Origin: Curtobacterium luteum
GTDB taxonomy: Bacteria; Actinomycetota; Actinomycetes; Actinomycetales; Microbacteriaceae
Direction of reading: 5' to 3'
Assembly: GCF_014646995.1 (NCBI RefSeq)
Contig: NZ_BMOI01000014.1
Location: 1 to 64,000, forward strand
DNA: 64,000 nt
Shown here: positions 1 to 9,034 of the stretch, one piece after another
Layout of the letters: every line of letters begins with the position of its first letter
Position numbering within the stretch: position 1 is the stretch's first letter
Position numbers and translations under genes: made by a program
Notes under the pieces: generated by a model
Database searches by the model: none
Seen by the model: only the letters and a program-made list of their open reading frames with translations
What the model was told of the DNA's origin: nothing

Positions 1-60
1 AGATGAGCCACGGGGTCAATAAATTGGCATTGACAATGTGCACGCTGTTGAGTTCTCAAG
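1..60 (-). other. Leader of an rRNA operon whose 16S gene lies left of the window
   Basis: Read on the minus strand, 40-60 gives CTTGAGAACTCAACAGCGTGC, followed by a stretch ending in ACCCCGTGGCTCAT. This is the conserved segment found just before 16S rRNA in Actinobacteria, where it takes part in leader processing. The TTGAGAACTCAA core is an inverted repeat. No 16S sequence is inside the window, so the operon call rests on this leader and the promoter behind it. Confidence 0.75.
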
Positions 61-265
61 GACCAGACGCACTCCCCCCCCGACCCCGAACACGAGGTTC
101 CGCCAGAGAGGCACTTCCTTCCACACCGAACACGACACCTTGCGGTGACGCTTCTTCGGGGTGATGTTGCTGCGAGCGGGACCCCGTCCGGACTGCATCT
201 CCGGGTCTGTGACCCGGTGACCGTCTCGGCCGTTCCGTTCTCCGCCTCAGCGGCAACGAGTGATT

Positions 266-295
266 ACTCTACACACGCCCCGGGGGCCCCGCCAA
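266..295 (-). promoter_or_regulatory. Probable rRNA operon promoter
   Basis: On the minus strand a -35 box TTGGCG (290-295) is followed after 18 bases by a -10 box TAGAGT (266-271). The start of transcription would be near 258, giving a leader of over 250 bases before the 16S gene. No coding sequence lies between this site and the window edge. The spacing is right but the -35 is only a partial match, so other promoters may exist nearby. Confidence 0.5.
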
Positions 296-355
296 CCGTG
301 GTCTATCCCGGGCGTGTCGCGCTCCCGGACGCGGCGGTCGTCCCGTGCATGAACG

Positions 356-393
356 CGGACGGCCCGCCCCCTGAGCAGGGAGCGGGCCGTCCG
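356..393 (-). terminator. Hairpin terminator after the FAH-family gene
   Basis: A 12-bp perfect stem (CGGACGGCCCGC, 356-367, with GCGGGCCGTCCG, 382-393) encloses a 14-base loop, 10 bases beyond the stop codon of the minus-strand FAH-family gene. There is no clear U tract, which is usual in high-GC actinobacteria. Confidence 0.65.
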
Positions 394-403
394 TCGGAGC
401 GGG

Positions 404-1174
404 TCAGTGGTTGGCGATGACCGGGTTCCGGAGCGAACCGAGTCCGGAGATCGTCACCTCGACGACCTCGCCGTCGCGGATCTGTCCGACGCCGGCGGGC
501 GTGCCGGTGAGGATGACGTCACCGGGCAGGAGCGTCCAGATCGACGAGATGAACTCGATGAGCGTCGGGATGTCGTGGATCATCTCGTTCGTCGAGGCGG
601 CCTGACGCAGCTCACCGTCGACGCGGGTCTCGAGGCGGATGTCCGACGGGTCGATCTCGGTCTCGATCGCGGGGCCGAGCGGGCAGAAGGTGTCGAAGCC
701 CTTCGCCCGGGTCCACTGGCCGTCCCGGGCCTGGAGGTCGCGGGCCGTGACGTCGTTCGCGATCGTGTAGCCGAGGATCACGCTCGCGAAGTCCTCGCGG
801 CGGACGTTCTTCGCGAGCGACCCGATCACGATGGCGAGTTCGCCCTCGTGGTCCACCCGTCCGATGTCGGCGGGGAGTCGGATGGGGTCCTCCGGACCGA
901 TCACCGCGGTGTTCGGCTTGAGGAACACCACGGGGTCGTCACCCGAGCGCTCGTCCATCTCCGATGCGTGCTCGGCGTAGTTGAGCCCGACGCCGATCAC
1001 CTTCGAACGCGGGATCACCGGCGCGAGCAGCTTCGCCTCCGTCAGGGGCACCCGCTCCCCCGTCGTCTCGAACCCCTGGTACATCGGGTCCCCGGCGAGC
1101 ACGACGAGGTCGCGCTCGTCGAGGATGCCGTAGCGGGGATCTTCGCCCTTGCTGCTGAACCGTGCGATCTTCAC
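404..1174 (-). CDS. Fumarylacetoacetate hydrolase (FAH) family protein
   Basis: A 256-residue FAH-superfamily protein. The fold is visible from VGLNYAEHASE (62-72), the acidic metal ligands E110, E112 and D141 (DHEGELA and NDVTARDLQ), the GQWTRAKGFDTFCPLGP stretch (152-168) and the C-terminal LLPGDVILTGTPAGVG. Family members cleave or hydrate C-C bonds of acylpyruvate-like or 2-oxo acid substrates using a divalent metal; the exact substrate cannot be read from sequence. The start is GTG, 6 bases after a TAGGGT box, so the mRNA is probably leaderless. The gene follows ilvE by 30 bases in the same direction, but its own promoter suggests at least partly independent expression. Confidence 0.85.
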   Translation of the reverse strand: MKIARFSSKGEDPRYGILDERDLVVLAGDPMYQGFETTGERVPLTEAKLLAPVIPRSKVIGVGLNYAEHASEMDERSGDDPVVFLKPNTAVIGPEDPIRLPADIGRVDHEGELAIVIGSLAKNVRREDFASVILGYTIANDVTARDLQARDGQWTRAKGFDTFCPLGPAIETEIDPSDIRLETRVDGELRQAASTNEMIHDIPTLIEFISSIWTLLPGDVILTGTPAGVGQIRDGEVVEVTISGLGSLRNPVIANH

Positions 1175-1180
1175 CGTTCG

Positions 1181-1186
1181 ACCCTA
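1181..1186 (-). promoter_or_regulatory. -10 box of a leaderless promoter (FAH-family gene)
   Basis: TAGGGT on the minus strand ends 6 bases before the GTG start at 1174, so transcription should begin at or next to the start codon. No Shine-Dalgarno sequence is present. Confidence 0.5.
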
Positions 1187-1204
1187 CCGACGCCGGAGCC
1201 GCGA

Positions 1205-2314
1205 TCAGGACGCGTCGGTCAGCTTGGTCATCCAGCCGTGCGGGTCCGGCAGGCGCCCGTACTGGATGTCGGTGAGCTCCTGGCGGAGGGACATCGTCAG
1301 CTCGCCGGCGCCCTCGGTCGGGGAGCCGATCGTGAAGCCCTCGCCCCGGAGCTCGGCGATCGGGGTCACGACGGCAGCGGTCCCGCAGGCGAAGGCCTCC
1401 GTGATGGAGCCGTCCGCCACGCCGTCACGCCACTCGTCGAGCGACACCCGACGACGCTCGACGCGGAGGCCGCGGTCCTCGGCGAGCTGCAGGATCGAGT
1501 CGCGGGTGATGCCCTCGAGGATGGAGTCCGAGTCCGGCGTCACGAGGGTGCCGTCCGACTTCACGAGGACGACGTTCATGCCGCCGAGCTCCTCGAGGTA
1601 CGTCCCCTCCGCCGAGTCGAGGAACATCACCTGCTGGCAGCCGTGCTCGTACGCCTCCTGCTGGGGCAGCAGCGACGACGCGTAGTTGCCGCCGGTCTTC
1701 GCCGCACCGGTCCCGCCCTTGCCCGCGCGGGCGTAGGTCGTCGAAAGCCAGATCGACACCGGCTTCGGGCCCGAGGTGAAGTAGGCACCCGCCGGGCTCG
1801 CGATGCAGTGGTAGTCCACGGCCTGCGCCGCGCGGACGCCGAGGAAGGACTCGGTCGCGATCATGAACGGCCGGAGGTACAGGCTGGTCTCCGGGGCCGA
1901 GGGCACCCAGTCGACGTCGGTCTGCACGAGCTGCCGGATCGACTCGACGAAGGCCTCGACCGGCAGCTCGGGGAGCGCCAGTCGCCGCGCCGACCGCTGG
2001 AAGCGCCGGGCGTTCGCGTCAGGACGGAACGTCCACACCGATCCGTCGGCGTGCCGGTAGGCCTTGAGGCCCTCGAAGATCTCCTGCGCGTAGTGCAGGA
2101 CGCTCGCGCTCGGGTCGAGGGACAGCGGACCGTAGGCGTGGACGGCGGCGTCGTGCCAGCCGTCGTCGAGCGTCCAGTGGACGGTCGCCATGTGGTCGGT
2201 GAAGTGCTTGCCGAAGCCCGGGTCGGCGAGGATCGCCTCACGCTCGGCCGCCGCGCGGCGGTCGGGCGACGGCGTGGTGGAGAACTCGAGCCCGAAGGCG
2301 GTGTCGGTCGTCAT
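1205..2314 (-). CDS. ilvE: Branched-chain amino acid aminotransferase
   Basis: A 369-residue fold-type IV PLP aminotransferase that makes the last step of leucine, isoleucine and valine synthesis by transferring an amino group from glutamate to the branched-chain 2-oxo acids. The PLP lysine is K206 in AAKTGGNYASSLLPQ. EIFEGLKAYR (about 78-87) and LEELGGMNVV are also typical of IlvE. Length matches the long actinobacterial form. The ATG start has an AGGAG 9 bases upstream. It begins 14 bases after the leuB stop, so serA, leuB and ilvE look like one transcription unit. Confidence 0.95.
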   Translation of the reverse strand: MTTDTAFGLEFSTTPSPDRRAAAEREAILADPGFGKHFTDHMATVHWTLDDGWHDAAVHAYGPLSLDPSASVLHYAQEIFEGLKAYRHADGSVWTFRPDANARRFQRSARRLALPELPVEAFVESIRQLVQTDVDWVPSAPETSLYLRPFMIATESFLGVRAAQAVDYHCIASPAGAYFTSGPKPVSIWLSTTYARAGKGGTGAAKTGGNYASSLLPQQEAYEHGCQQVMFLDSAEGTYLEELGGMNVVLVKSDGTLVTPDSDSILEGITRDSILQLAEDRGLRVERRRVSLDEWRDGVADGSITEAFACGTAAVVTPIAELRGEGFTIGSPTEGAGELTMSLRQELTDIQYGRLPDPHGWMTKLTDAS

Positions 2315-2328
2315 GGGGGTGACTCCTG

Positions 2329-3395
2329 TCAGGCGGTGGTGGTGCGTGCCGTGAGGGCGGCGACGATGGCGTCGCCGACCTCGGACGTTCGACGCTGCGT
2401 GGTGCCCCGGTCCGCGAGGTCCGCCTCGACCGCCCGGGTCACCGCCGACGCGAGGTCGTTGCGACCGAGGTGGTCGAGCAGCAGGGCGACGGAGAGGACG
2501 GCGGCCGTCGGATCGGCCTTCTGCTGACCGGCGATGTCGGGCGCGGAACCGTGGACCGGCTCGAACATGCTGGGGAAGGTGCCGTCCGGGTTGATGTTGC
2601 CCGAGGCCGCCAGACCGATGCCGCCGCTGATCGCGCCGGCCAGGTCGGTGATGATGTCGCCGAAGAGGTTGTCGGTGACGATGACGTCGAACCGAGCAGG
2701 GTCCTGCACCATGTGGATCGTGACCGCGTCGACGTGCTGGTAGTCGACGGTGACGTCGGGGTACTCCGCGCCGACGGCCGCGACGGTGCGCTGCCAGAGC
2801 GCTCCGGCGTTGACGAGCACGTTGCTCTTGTGCACCAGGGTGAGGTGCTTCCGCGGCCGCCGGTCGGCGAGCGCGAAGGCGTACCGGACGACCCGCTCGA
2901 CACCGTGCGCCGTGTTGAGCGACACCTCGGTCGCGATCTCGTGCGGGGTGCCGACGCGGATGGCGCCGCCGTTCCCGACGTACGGTCCCTCGGTGCCCTC
3001 CCGCACGACGACGAAGTCGACCGTGCCCGGGTCGGCGAGCGGGGTCGTGACCGCGTCGTACACCTTCGTCGGGCGGAGGTTCACGTAGTGGTCGAAGGCG
3101 AAGCGCAGCTTCAGGAGCAGCCCGCGCTCGATGATGCCGCCGGCGAGCCGCGGGTCGCGCGGGTCGCCGCCGACGGCGCCCAGCAGGATCGCGTCGTGCG
3201 ACGCGATCGCCGCCAGGTCGTCGTCGGTCAGGATGTCCCGGTCGCGAGGAACCGATCGGCGCCGAGCGAGAACGCGGTCTCCTCGACCACGAGGTCCTCG
3301 GGCAGGACGGCGTGGAGGACCTTGAGCGCCTCGTCGACCACCTCGGGTCCGATGCCGTCGCCGCGGACCACGGCGAGCTTCACGGTCTGCGTCAT
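2329..3395 (-). pseudogene. leuB: 3-isopropylmalate dehydrogenase, interrupted by a one-base frameshift
   Basis: LeuB oxidises and decarboxylates 3-isopropylmalate in leucine synthesis. The N-terminal part starts at ATG 3395 with AGGGGAG upstream and reads [20 protein letters not shown] to [10 protein letters not shown], then meets TGA at about 3236. Skipping to the next frame at about 3237-3241 restores [21 protein letters not shown] and the rest of a full enzyme, including [35 protein letters not shown] and [13 protein letters not shown]. The span is 1067 bases, one short of 356 codons, so a single base is missing in the GG-GAC stretch. Everything else looks intact, so a sequencing or assembly error is as likely as a real mutation. 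A shorter protein starting at GTG 3084 would lack the N-terminal cofactor and substrate residues. Confidence 0.85.
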
Positions 3396-3408
3396 CTGCC
3401 CGACTCCC

Positions 3409-4998
3409 CTACAGCGTGATGTCGATCTCGCGGAGCGAGGTCGCGTCGATGGTGGACCGCACGTGCTCGAGGATCTCCGCGGGCACCGGGGAGTCGACGG
3501 TGAGGACGCTGAGCGCCTGACCGCCGGCCGCTTCGCGGGAGATCTGCATCGCCGCGATGTTGATGCCGGCCTCGCCGAACTCCTTGCCGTAGACGGCGAC
3601 GATGCCGGGGCGGTCGACGTACTCCATCACGACGTGGTGACGGTCGAGCGGAACCTCGACGTCGTGCCCGTTGATCTCGACGAGCTTCTCGACCTGCTTC
3701 GGACCGGTGAGCGTGCCGGAGACGCTGATCGCCGGGCCGTCGGACTGGGCGCCGCGGATGGTGAGGACGTTGCGGTACTCCGGGCTGTCGGCGTCGGTGA
3801 TGAGCCGGACCGAGACCCCGCGCTGCTCCGCGATGAGCGGGGCGTTCACGTAGGAGACCTGGTCGCTGACGACGTCGGTGAAGACGCCCTTGAGCGCCGC
3901 GAGCTTGAGCACGCTGACGTCGTATCCGGCGAGTTCGCCGTGCACCTCGACGTCGATGCTCGTGACCGGCGAGGTCGCGAGGCCGGTGAAGACCTGGCCG
4001 AGCTTCTCGACGAGCGGGATGCCCGGGCGCACGTACGGGTCGATGACGCCGCCGGCGACGTTCACCGCGTCGGGGACGAGCTCGCCGCCGAGCGCGAGCC
4101 GGACGGACTTCGCGACGGAGACGCCCGCCTTCTCCTGGGCCTCGTCGGTGGAGGCACCGAGGTGCGGGGTGACGACGACGTTGGGCAGGGACGTCAGCGC
4201 GTCGTCCTGCGGCGGCTCGGACACGAAGACGTCGAGACCTGCGCCCGCGATCGTGCCGGAGGTGAGGGCGCGGCGGAGGGCGTCCTCGTCGATGAGCCCA
4301 CCGCGTGCGACGTTGACGACGAACGCGGTCGGCTTCATGAGCGCGAACTGCTCGTCCGAGATCATGCCGACCGTCTCCGGCGTCTTCGGCATGTGGATCG
4401 TGGTGAAGTCCGCGCGGCGGAGCAGGTCCTCGAGCGAGACGAGTTCGACGCCGAGCTGCTGCGCCCGCGCCGTCGTCACGTACGGGTCGTACGCGATGAC
4501 CGAGACCCCGAAGGCCTGCAGACGCTGCGTGATGAGCGCACCGATGCGACCGAGGCCGATGATGCCGACGGTCTTCTCGTAGAGCTCGACGCCGGTGTAC
4601 GCCGAGCGCTTCCACGCACCGCCGGCGAGCGAGGCGTGGGCGGCCGGGATGTGACGCGCGAGCGAGAGGATGTGGCCGACGGTGAGCTCCGCGGCGGAGA
4701 TGATGTTCGACGTCGGCGCGTTCACGACCATGACGCCGGCCGAGGTGGCGGCCTTGATGTCGACGTTGTCGAGACCGACACCCGCGCGGGCGACGACCCG
4801 CAGGTTCGGGGCCGCGGCGATGGCCTCGGCGTCGACCTTGGTGGCGGACCGCACCAGGATCGCGTTCGCGTCGGCGAGGGCGGACAGGAGCGCTGGTCGG
4901 TCGGTACCGTCCACGTTCCGGATCTCGAAGTCGGGCCCGAGGGCGTCGACGGTGGCGGGCGAGAGTTCTTCGGCGATCAGGACGACCGGCTTCGGCAC
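3409..4998 (-). CDS. serA: D-3-phosphoglycerate dehydrogenase
   Basis: A 529-residue type I SerA, which oxidises 3-phosphoglycerate to 3-phosphohydroxypyruvate with NAD, the first step of serine synthesis. The substrate domain surrounds a Rossmann domain with GLGRIG (near 150), [14 protein letters not shown] and the catalytic histidine in VTPHLGAST. An intervening (ASB) domain follows, and the C-terminal ACT domain begins around [12 protein letters not shown], the site of serine feedback in the family. Start is GTG with AGGAAA upstream. A TAGCAT -10 box at 5038-5043 predicts a leader of about 33 bases. leuB begins 13 bases after its stop, so they are probably cotranscribed. Confidence 0.95.
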   Translation of the reverse strand: MPKPVVLIAEELSPATVDALGPDFEIRNVDGTDRPALLSALADANAILVRSATKVDAEAIAAAPNLRVVARAGVGLDNVDIKAATSAGVMVVNAPTSNIISAAELTVGHILSLARHIPAAHASLAGGAWKRSAYTGVELYEKTVGIIGLGRIGALITQRLQAFGVSVIAYDPYVTTARAQQLGVELVSLEDLLRRADFTTIHMPKTPETVGMISDEQFALMKPTAFVVNVARGGLIDEDALRRALTSGTIAGAGLDVFVSEPPQDDALTSLPNVVVTPHLGASTDEAQEKAGVSVAKSVRLALGGELVPDAVNVAGGVIDPYVRPGIPLVEKLGQVFTGLATSPVTSIDVEVHGELAGYDVSVLKLAALKGVFTDVVSDQVSYVNAPLIAEQRGVSVRLITDADSPEYRNVLTIRGAQSDGPAISVSGTLTGPKQVEKLVEINGHDVEVPLDRHHVVMEYVDRPGIVAVYGKEFGEAGINIAAMQISREAAGGQALSVLTVDSPVPAEILEHVRSTIDATSLREIDITL

Positions 4999-5037
4999 GA
5001 CTGCTGTTTCCTCACACGAGACGGGCGGTATCCCACC

Positions 5038-5043
5038 ATGCTA
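5038..5043 (-). promoter_or_regulatory. -10 box upstream of serA
   Basis: TAGCAT on the minus strand, 39 bases before the serA start, with no convincing -35. It would drive serA-leuB-ilvE. Confidence 0.4.
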
Positions 5044-5098
5044 CCGACGCGAGCGCATGGTGACGACCGCGTGACGCTCGCGGTGGTGACCGGACGAC

Positions 5099-5140
5099 GG
5101 ACGGGAGGCACGGTGCGGGCCCGCACCGTGCCTCCCGTCC
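5099..5140 (-). terminator. Perfect 21-bp palindrome, GGAGGC-type hairpin
   Basis: A loopless perfect inverted repeat: arm 5099-5119 and its complement 5120-5140. It lies 18 bases beyond the stop of the minus-strand membrane gene at 5159 and before the serA promoter. Its outer arm (GGACGGGAGGC) is shared with hairpins at 20447 and 29569. Confidence 0.7.
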
Positions 5141-5158
5141 GGCCGTCCGCCGGGTCCG

Positions 5159-5542
5159 TCAGGACCCGATGGTGGTCGTGGTCGTCACGTACTGCAGCAG
5201 GCTGAACCAGAGGGCGCTCACCGCGCAGAGCGCGGTGAGGAACACGACGATCGTCCGGGCGGGCGGCATCCGGCGCGACACGACGAGGGCAACGACGAAC
5301 CCGACCGGGGCGATCGCGACGTCGAGCACCAGTGCAACCCACGGGACGGAGCTCTGCAGGGCGGTGGCCCCGTTCTTCGCGAGGAACTCGTTGTTCGCGA
5401 GGATCGGGGTCGAGACGCCGACGAAGTTCCCGACGGCCTGCGTCGTCACGTAGGCGAGCAGGAGTGCGGCGACGACCCAGACGACGATCCGCCACGGGAC
5501 GAGCACCCGGGCGGGGGTGGATGCGGGTGCGGGCGCGCTCAA
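5159..5542 (-). CDS. Small membrane protein of unknown function (3 predicted membrane segments)
   Basis: A 127-residue protein if it starts at TTG 5542. This start overlaps the TGA of the upstream gene by four bases and has GAGGAG six bases before it, so the two genes are translationally coupled. Membrane segments are visible at IVVWVVAALLLAYVTTQAV, WVALVLDVAIAPVGFVVALVV and RTIVVFLTALCAVSALWF. An ATG or GTG further upstream in the same frame would add a charged non-membrane tail that is only a shadow of the neighbour. No family is recognised. Confidence 0.7.
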   Translation of the reverse strand: MSAPAPASTPARVLVPWRIVVWVVAALLLAYVTTQAVGNFVGVSTPILANNEFLAKNGATALQSSVPWVALVLDVAIAPVGFVVALVVSRRMPPARTIVVFLTALCAVSALWFSLLQYVTTTTTIGS

Positions 5543-5964
5543 CCGAAGCTCCTCGTCAGGATGAAGGGCCACGGGATCAGCACGACGGCACCGATGAGCA
5601 GCCAGACGAACTTGGTGCGGTTGCGGCTCGACTGTCCGATCCAGAGCGTCGCGACGAACCACAGCGCCGGCGCCACGATCGCGAGCGCACGCATGACCTC
5701 GGAGGCGAGGTCACCCACGGCGAGGACGCTCGCGCTGATCAGCCACGCGACCGTGTAGAGCAGGTAGAGACCACCGAGGACGCCGAAGCCGATGAGCGGT
5801 CCGGAGCCGAGCGGGCCCTCGTCGTCGTGGGAGCGGCGCTCCTTGACGGCGACCGGGTTGTGGGCCGCGTCGACGTGCGTCGCGTCGTCCGCGTCACCCC
5901 AGCTCAGCGCGTCGTCGTCGTCGTGGTCGACGGACCCGTCCGGAGGTGAGGCTGCGGTGGTCAT
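5539..5964 (-). CDS. Small membrane protein of unknown function, acidic N-terminus
   Basis: A 141-residue protein with a hydrophilic, Asp-rich first 45 residues (DHDDDDALSWGDADD) followed by three predicted membrane segments (about 52-78, 88-108 and 117-138). A TAGAAT box ends 6 bases before the ATG, so the message is probably leaderless. It is coupled to the next gene by a four-base overlap. The pair may form a small membrane complex, but no function can be read. Confidence 0.75.
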   Translation of the reverse strand: MTTAASPPDGSVDHDDDDALSWGDADDATHVDAAHNPVAVKERRSHDDEGPLGSGPLIGFGVLGGLYLLYTVAWLISASVLAVGDLASEVMRALAIVAPALWFVATLWIGQSSRNRTKFVWLLIGAVVLIPWPFILTRSFG

Positions 5965-5970
5965 GCCTCG

Positions 5971-5976
5971 ATTCTA
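5971..5976 (-). promoter_or_regulatory. -10 box of a leaderless promoter (small membrane protein pair)
   Basis: TAGAAT, five of six matches to TATAAT, ends 6 bases before the ATG at 5964 on the minus strand. Confidence 0.55.
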
Positions 5977-6062
5977 CGAGGCGTCGAGGAGTGCCGGTGT
6001 CGGCGGGGGGGCGACGTCGGTCGTCCACACGGGCGGGACGACGCGGGCAGCCCCGGACCGGG

Positions 6063-7253
6063 TCAGACGTCGGCGGACTCGGTGGCGAGGACCGCCGCCA
6101 CGACGTCGCGGACCGCCGGGAACAGTGGGTGGCTCTCCATGAGGCCCGTGAGGATCTCGGTGAGGGCGTGCGCCGTCGCGCCGGAGCGCAGCAGGGCGTG
6201 CAGCTCGATCGACTCGGGGTCGTCCTGGTCGTCGAAGGCGAGGGCCGCACGGATCGCACCGAGGAGGTGGTCGACGGGCATGCTGCGTTCGGCGAGCTGG
6301 GACGCGGGGCCGACGAAGCGCTCGCGGCGCCCGAGCTTGCGGAGCGGGTTCCGCCCGACCCGGAACGTGGTGTCGGGCAGGTGCGGGTTCGCGATCCTGG
6401 AGAGGTTCGCCGCGACGTAGCGGGCGTGCTCCTCGGGGTCGAAGCCGTGCTTGGCGATGAGCAGTGCGGTCGTCTCGGCGAGGACGCCGTCGACCTCGGC
6501 CCGGACCTCGCGGTCCTCGAGCGCCTCGCGGATGAGGCGGATGCCGCGCGTGGAGCCGTGGTACGCAGCAGTGGCGTGCGCGGTGTTGACCGTGTAGAGC
6601 TTGCGCTCGACGAAGGGCTGGAGGTCCTCGACCCAGGTCACGCCGTCGATGACCGGCGGTTCGGTGTCGGAGGAGTCGAAGGGCGTGCGCTCGATGACCC
6701 ACTCGTAGAAGGGCTCGAGCACGACGTCGAGGCCGCCGGACTGGCCGAGGACGCCCGACTGGTCCGGGACGATGCGGTCGATCGCGCAGTTGGCGAAGAC
6801 GGCCGCGATGTCGCGGTCCTCCAGCACCGGGGCCCGTCGGATGCTCGCGTGCAGCGAGTCCGTGGCGTTGAAGGCGTTCTCGCACGCGACGATGGTGACG
6901 TCGCCGCGCTCGGTGCCGCGGGCGGCGAGTCCCTCCGCGATCACCGGGGCGACCAGCGGGAGGGTACGTGCACCGACAGCGGTGGTGACGACGTCCGCCT
7001 CCGCGATGGCCTGGACCACCCGCGCACGGTCGGTCTTGCTGTTCAGTGCGCGGAAGCCGTGGACGAGGTGCTCGACCGGCATCTCGCCGACCTCGTGGAC
7101 GACGAAGCGACCGGCCTCGTTGAGGGCCGAGACGACGCGCTCGTCGACGTCGACGAAGGTGAGTTCGTACCCGCTCGCCACGAGGAACTGCCCCACGAAG
7201 CCGCGCCCGATCTTGCCGGCGCCGATGTGGACCGCCCGTCTCGTCACCGCCAT
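6063..7253 (-). CDS. mtlD: Mannitol-1-phosphate 5-dehydrogenase
   Basis: A 396-residue polyol-specific long-chain dehydrogenase that interconverts mannitol 1-phosphate and fructose 6-phosphate with NAD. The N-terminal GAGKIGRGFVGQFL (residues 12-25) is the MtlD nucleotide-binding signature; VDVDERVVSALN, ACENAFNATDSL and VNTAHATAAYHG, with the LYTVNTAHA active-site region, are also typical. No mannitol PTS or regulator is next to it. A GATGAT box ends 6 bases before the ATG, suggesting a leaderless message. It is separated from ilvC by a strong terminator, so it is not part of the ilv operon. Confidence 0.9.
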   Translation of the reverse strand: MAVTRRAVHIGAGKIGRGFVGQFLVASGYELTFVDVDERVVSALNEAGRFVVHEVGEMPVEHLVHGFRALNSKTDRARVVQAIAEADVVTTAVGARTLPLVAPVIAEGLAARGTERGDVTIVACENAFNATDSLHASIRRAPVLEDRDIAAVFANCAIDRIVPDQSGVLGQSGGLDVVLEPFYEWVIERTPFDSSDTEPPVIDGVTWVEDLQPFVERKLYTVNTAHATAAYHGSTRGIRLIREALEDREVRAEVDGVLAETTALLIAKHGFDPEEHARYVAANLSRIANPHLPDTTFRVGRNPLRKLGRRERFVGPASQLAERSMPVDHLLGAIRAALAFDDQDDPESIELHALLRSGATAHALTEILTGLMESHPLFPAVRDVVAAVLATESADV

Positions 7254-7259
7254 CGGACG

Positions 7260-7265
7260 ATCATC
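7260..7265 (-). promoter_or_regulatory. Possible -10 box of a leaderless promoter (mtlD)
   Basis: GATGAT (four of six matches) lies 6 bases before the mtlD ATG on the minus strand. Confidence 0.35.
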
Positions 7266-7409
7266 CCACGCCGATCGGTACGGTCCTGACCATCCCGGCC
7301 CTCGGTCGCCGACGGGCGTCGTCCGAGGGACGCGGGGACCCCGCGGACACGCCGATCTCCGGCGCCGGGGGTGATGAAGAGCTGCTGCATAACGTTCGGG
7401 TCACATCGA

Positions 7410-7440
7410 GAGGCGGCGGTGCACGGTGCACCGCCGCCTC
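7410..7440 (-). terminator. Hairpin terminator after ilvC
   Basis: A 15-bp perfect stem (GAGGCGGCGGTGCAC and its complement) around a single central base, 22 bases after the ilvC stop. It ends the ilvD-B-N-C unit. Confidence 0.75.
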
Positions 7441-7462
7441 GTCGTCGAGTGGTCTGCGAAGA

Positions 7463-8533
<1,071 letters not shown>

Positions 8534-9034
8534 TCAGCGCACCCGGTCGGTGATGCTCTTGGGTCCGCGGCCCATGCCGAGGAGGCCGGCGCGCGCCAGT
8601 TCCTTGATGCCGTACGGCTCGAGCACGCGGAGGATGGCCTGGATCTTGCCGGGGTCGCCCGTGACCTCGACGACGAGCGAGTCGGTCGCCACGTCGACGA
8701 CCTGCGCACGGAAGAGGGTCACGGCCTCGAGGACCGCCGAGCGGGTCTGGTTGTCCACGCGGACCTTCACGAGCATGTGCTCGCGCTGGACCGACTGCGA
8801 GAAGTCGAGCTCGACGATCTTGATGACGTTGACGAGCTTGTTGAGCTGCTTGGTCACCTGCTCGAGGGGCAGGTCCTCGACGTCCACCACGACGGTGATG
8901 CGGCTGAGTCCCTCGACCTCGGTGTTCCCCACCGCGAGCGACTCGATGTTGAAGCCGCGGCGGGCGAAGAGGCCGGCGACGCGCGTCAGCAGACCCGGCT
9001 TGTCCTCGACGAGCAGGGAGAGGACGTGGCTCAT
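8534..9034 (-). CDS. ilvN: Acetolactate synthase small (regulatory) subunit
   Basis: A 166-residue regulatory subunit that activates IlvB and gives valine feedback inhibition. An ACT domain covers about residues 1-77 ([34 protein letters not shown]) and the C-terminal half holds REHMLVKVR and [18 protein letters not shown]. The ATG overlaps the ilvB stop by four bases (ATGA), so the subunits are coupled in translation and made in balance. Confidence 0.96.
   Translation of the reverse strand: MSHVLSLLVEDKPGLLTRVAGLFARRGFNIESLAVGNTEVEGLSRITVVVDVEDLPLEQVTKQLNKLVNVIKIVELDFSQSVQREHMLVKVRVDNQTRSAVLEAVTLFRAQVVDVATDSLVVEVTGDPGKIQAILRVLEPYGIKELARAGLLGMGRGPKSITDRVR

Noticed and set aside
407..2527. 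Long plus-strand frame of about 700 codons across the FAH and ilvE genes
   Set aside because: It is antisense to two well-recognised genes, has an Arg/Asp/Val-rich shadow composition typical of high-GC DNA and no ribosome-binding site.
7254..7409. Riboswitch or attenuator before mtlD or in the ilv region
   Set aside because: No conserved riboswitch core or leader peptide could be seen; ilvD appears leaderless and mtlD has its own close -10 box.
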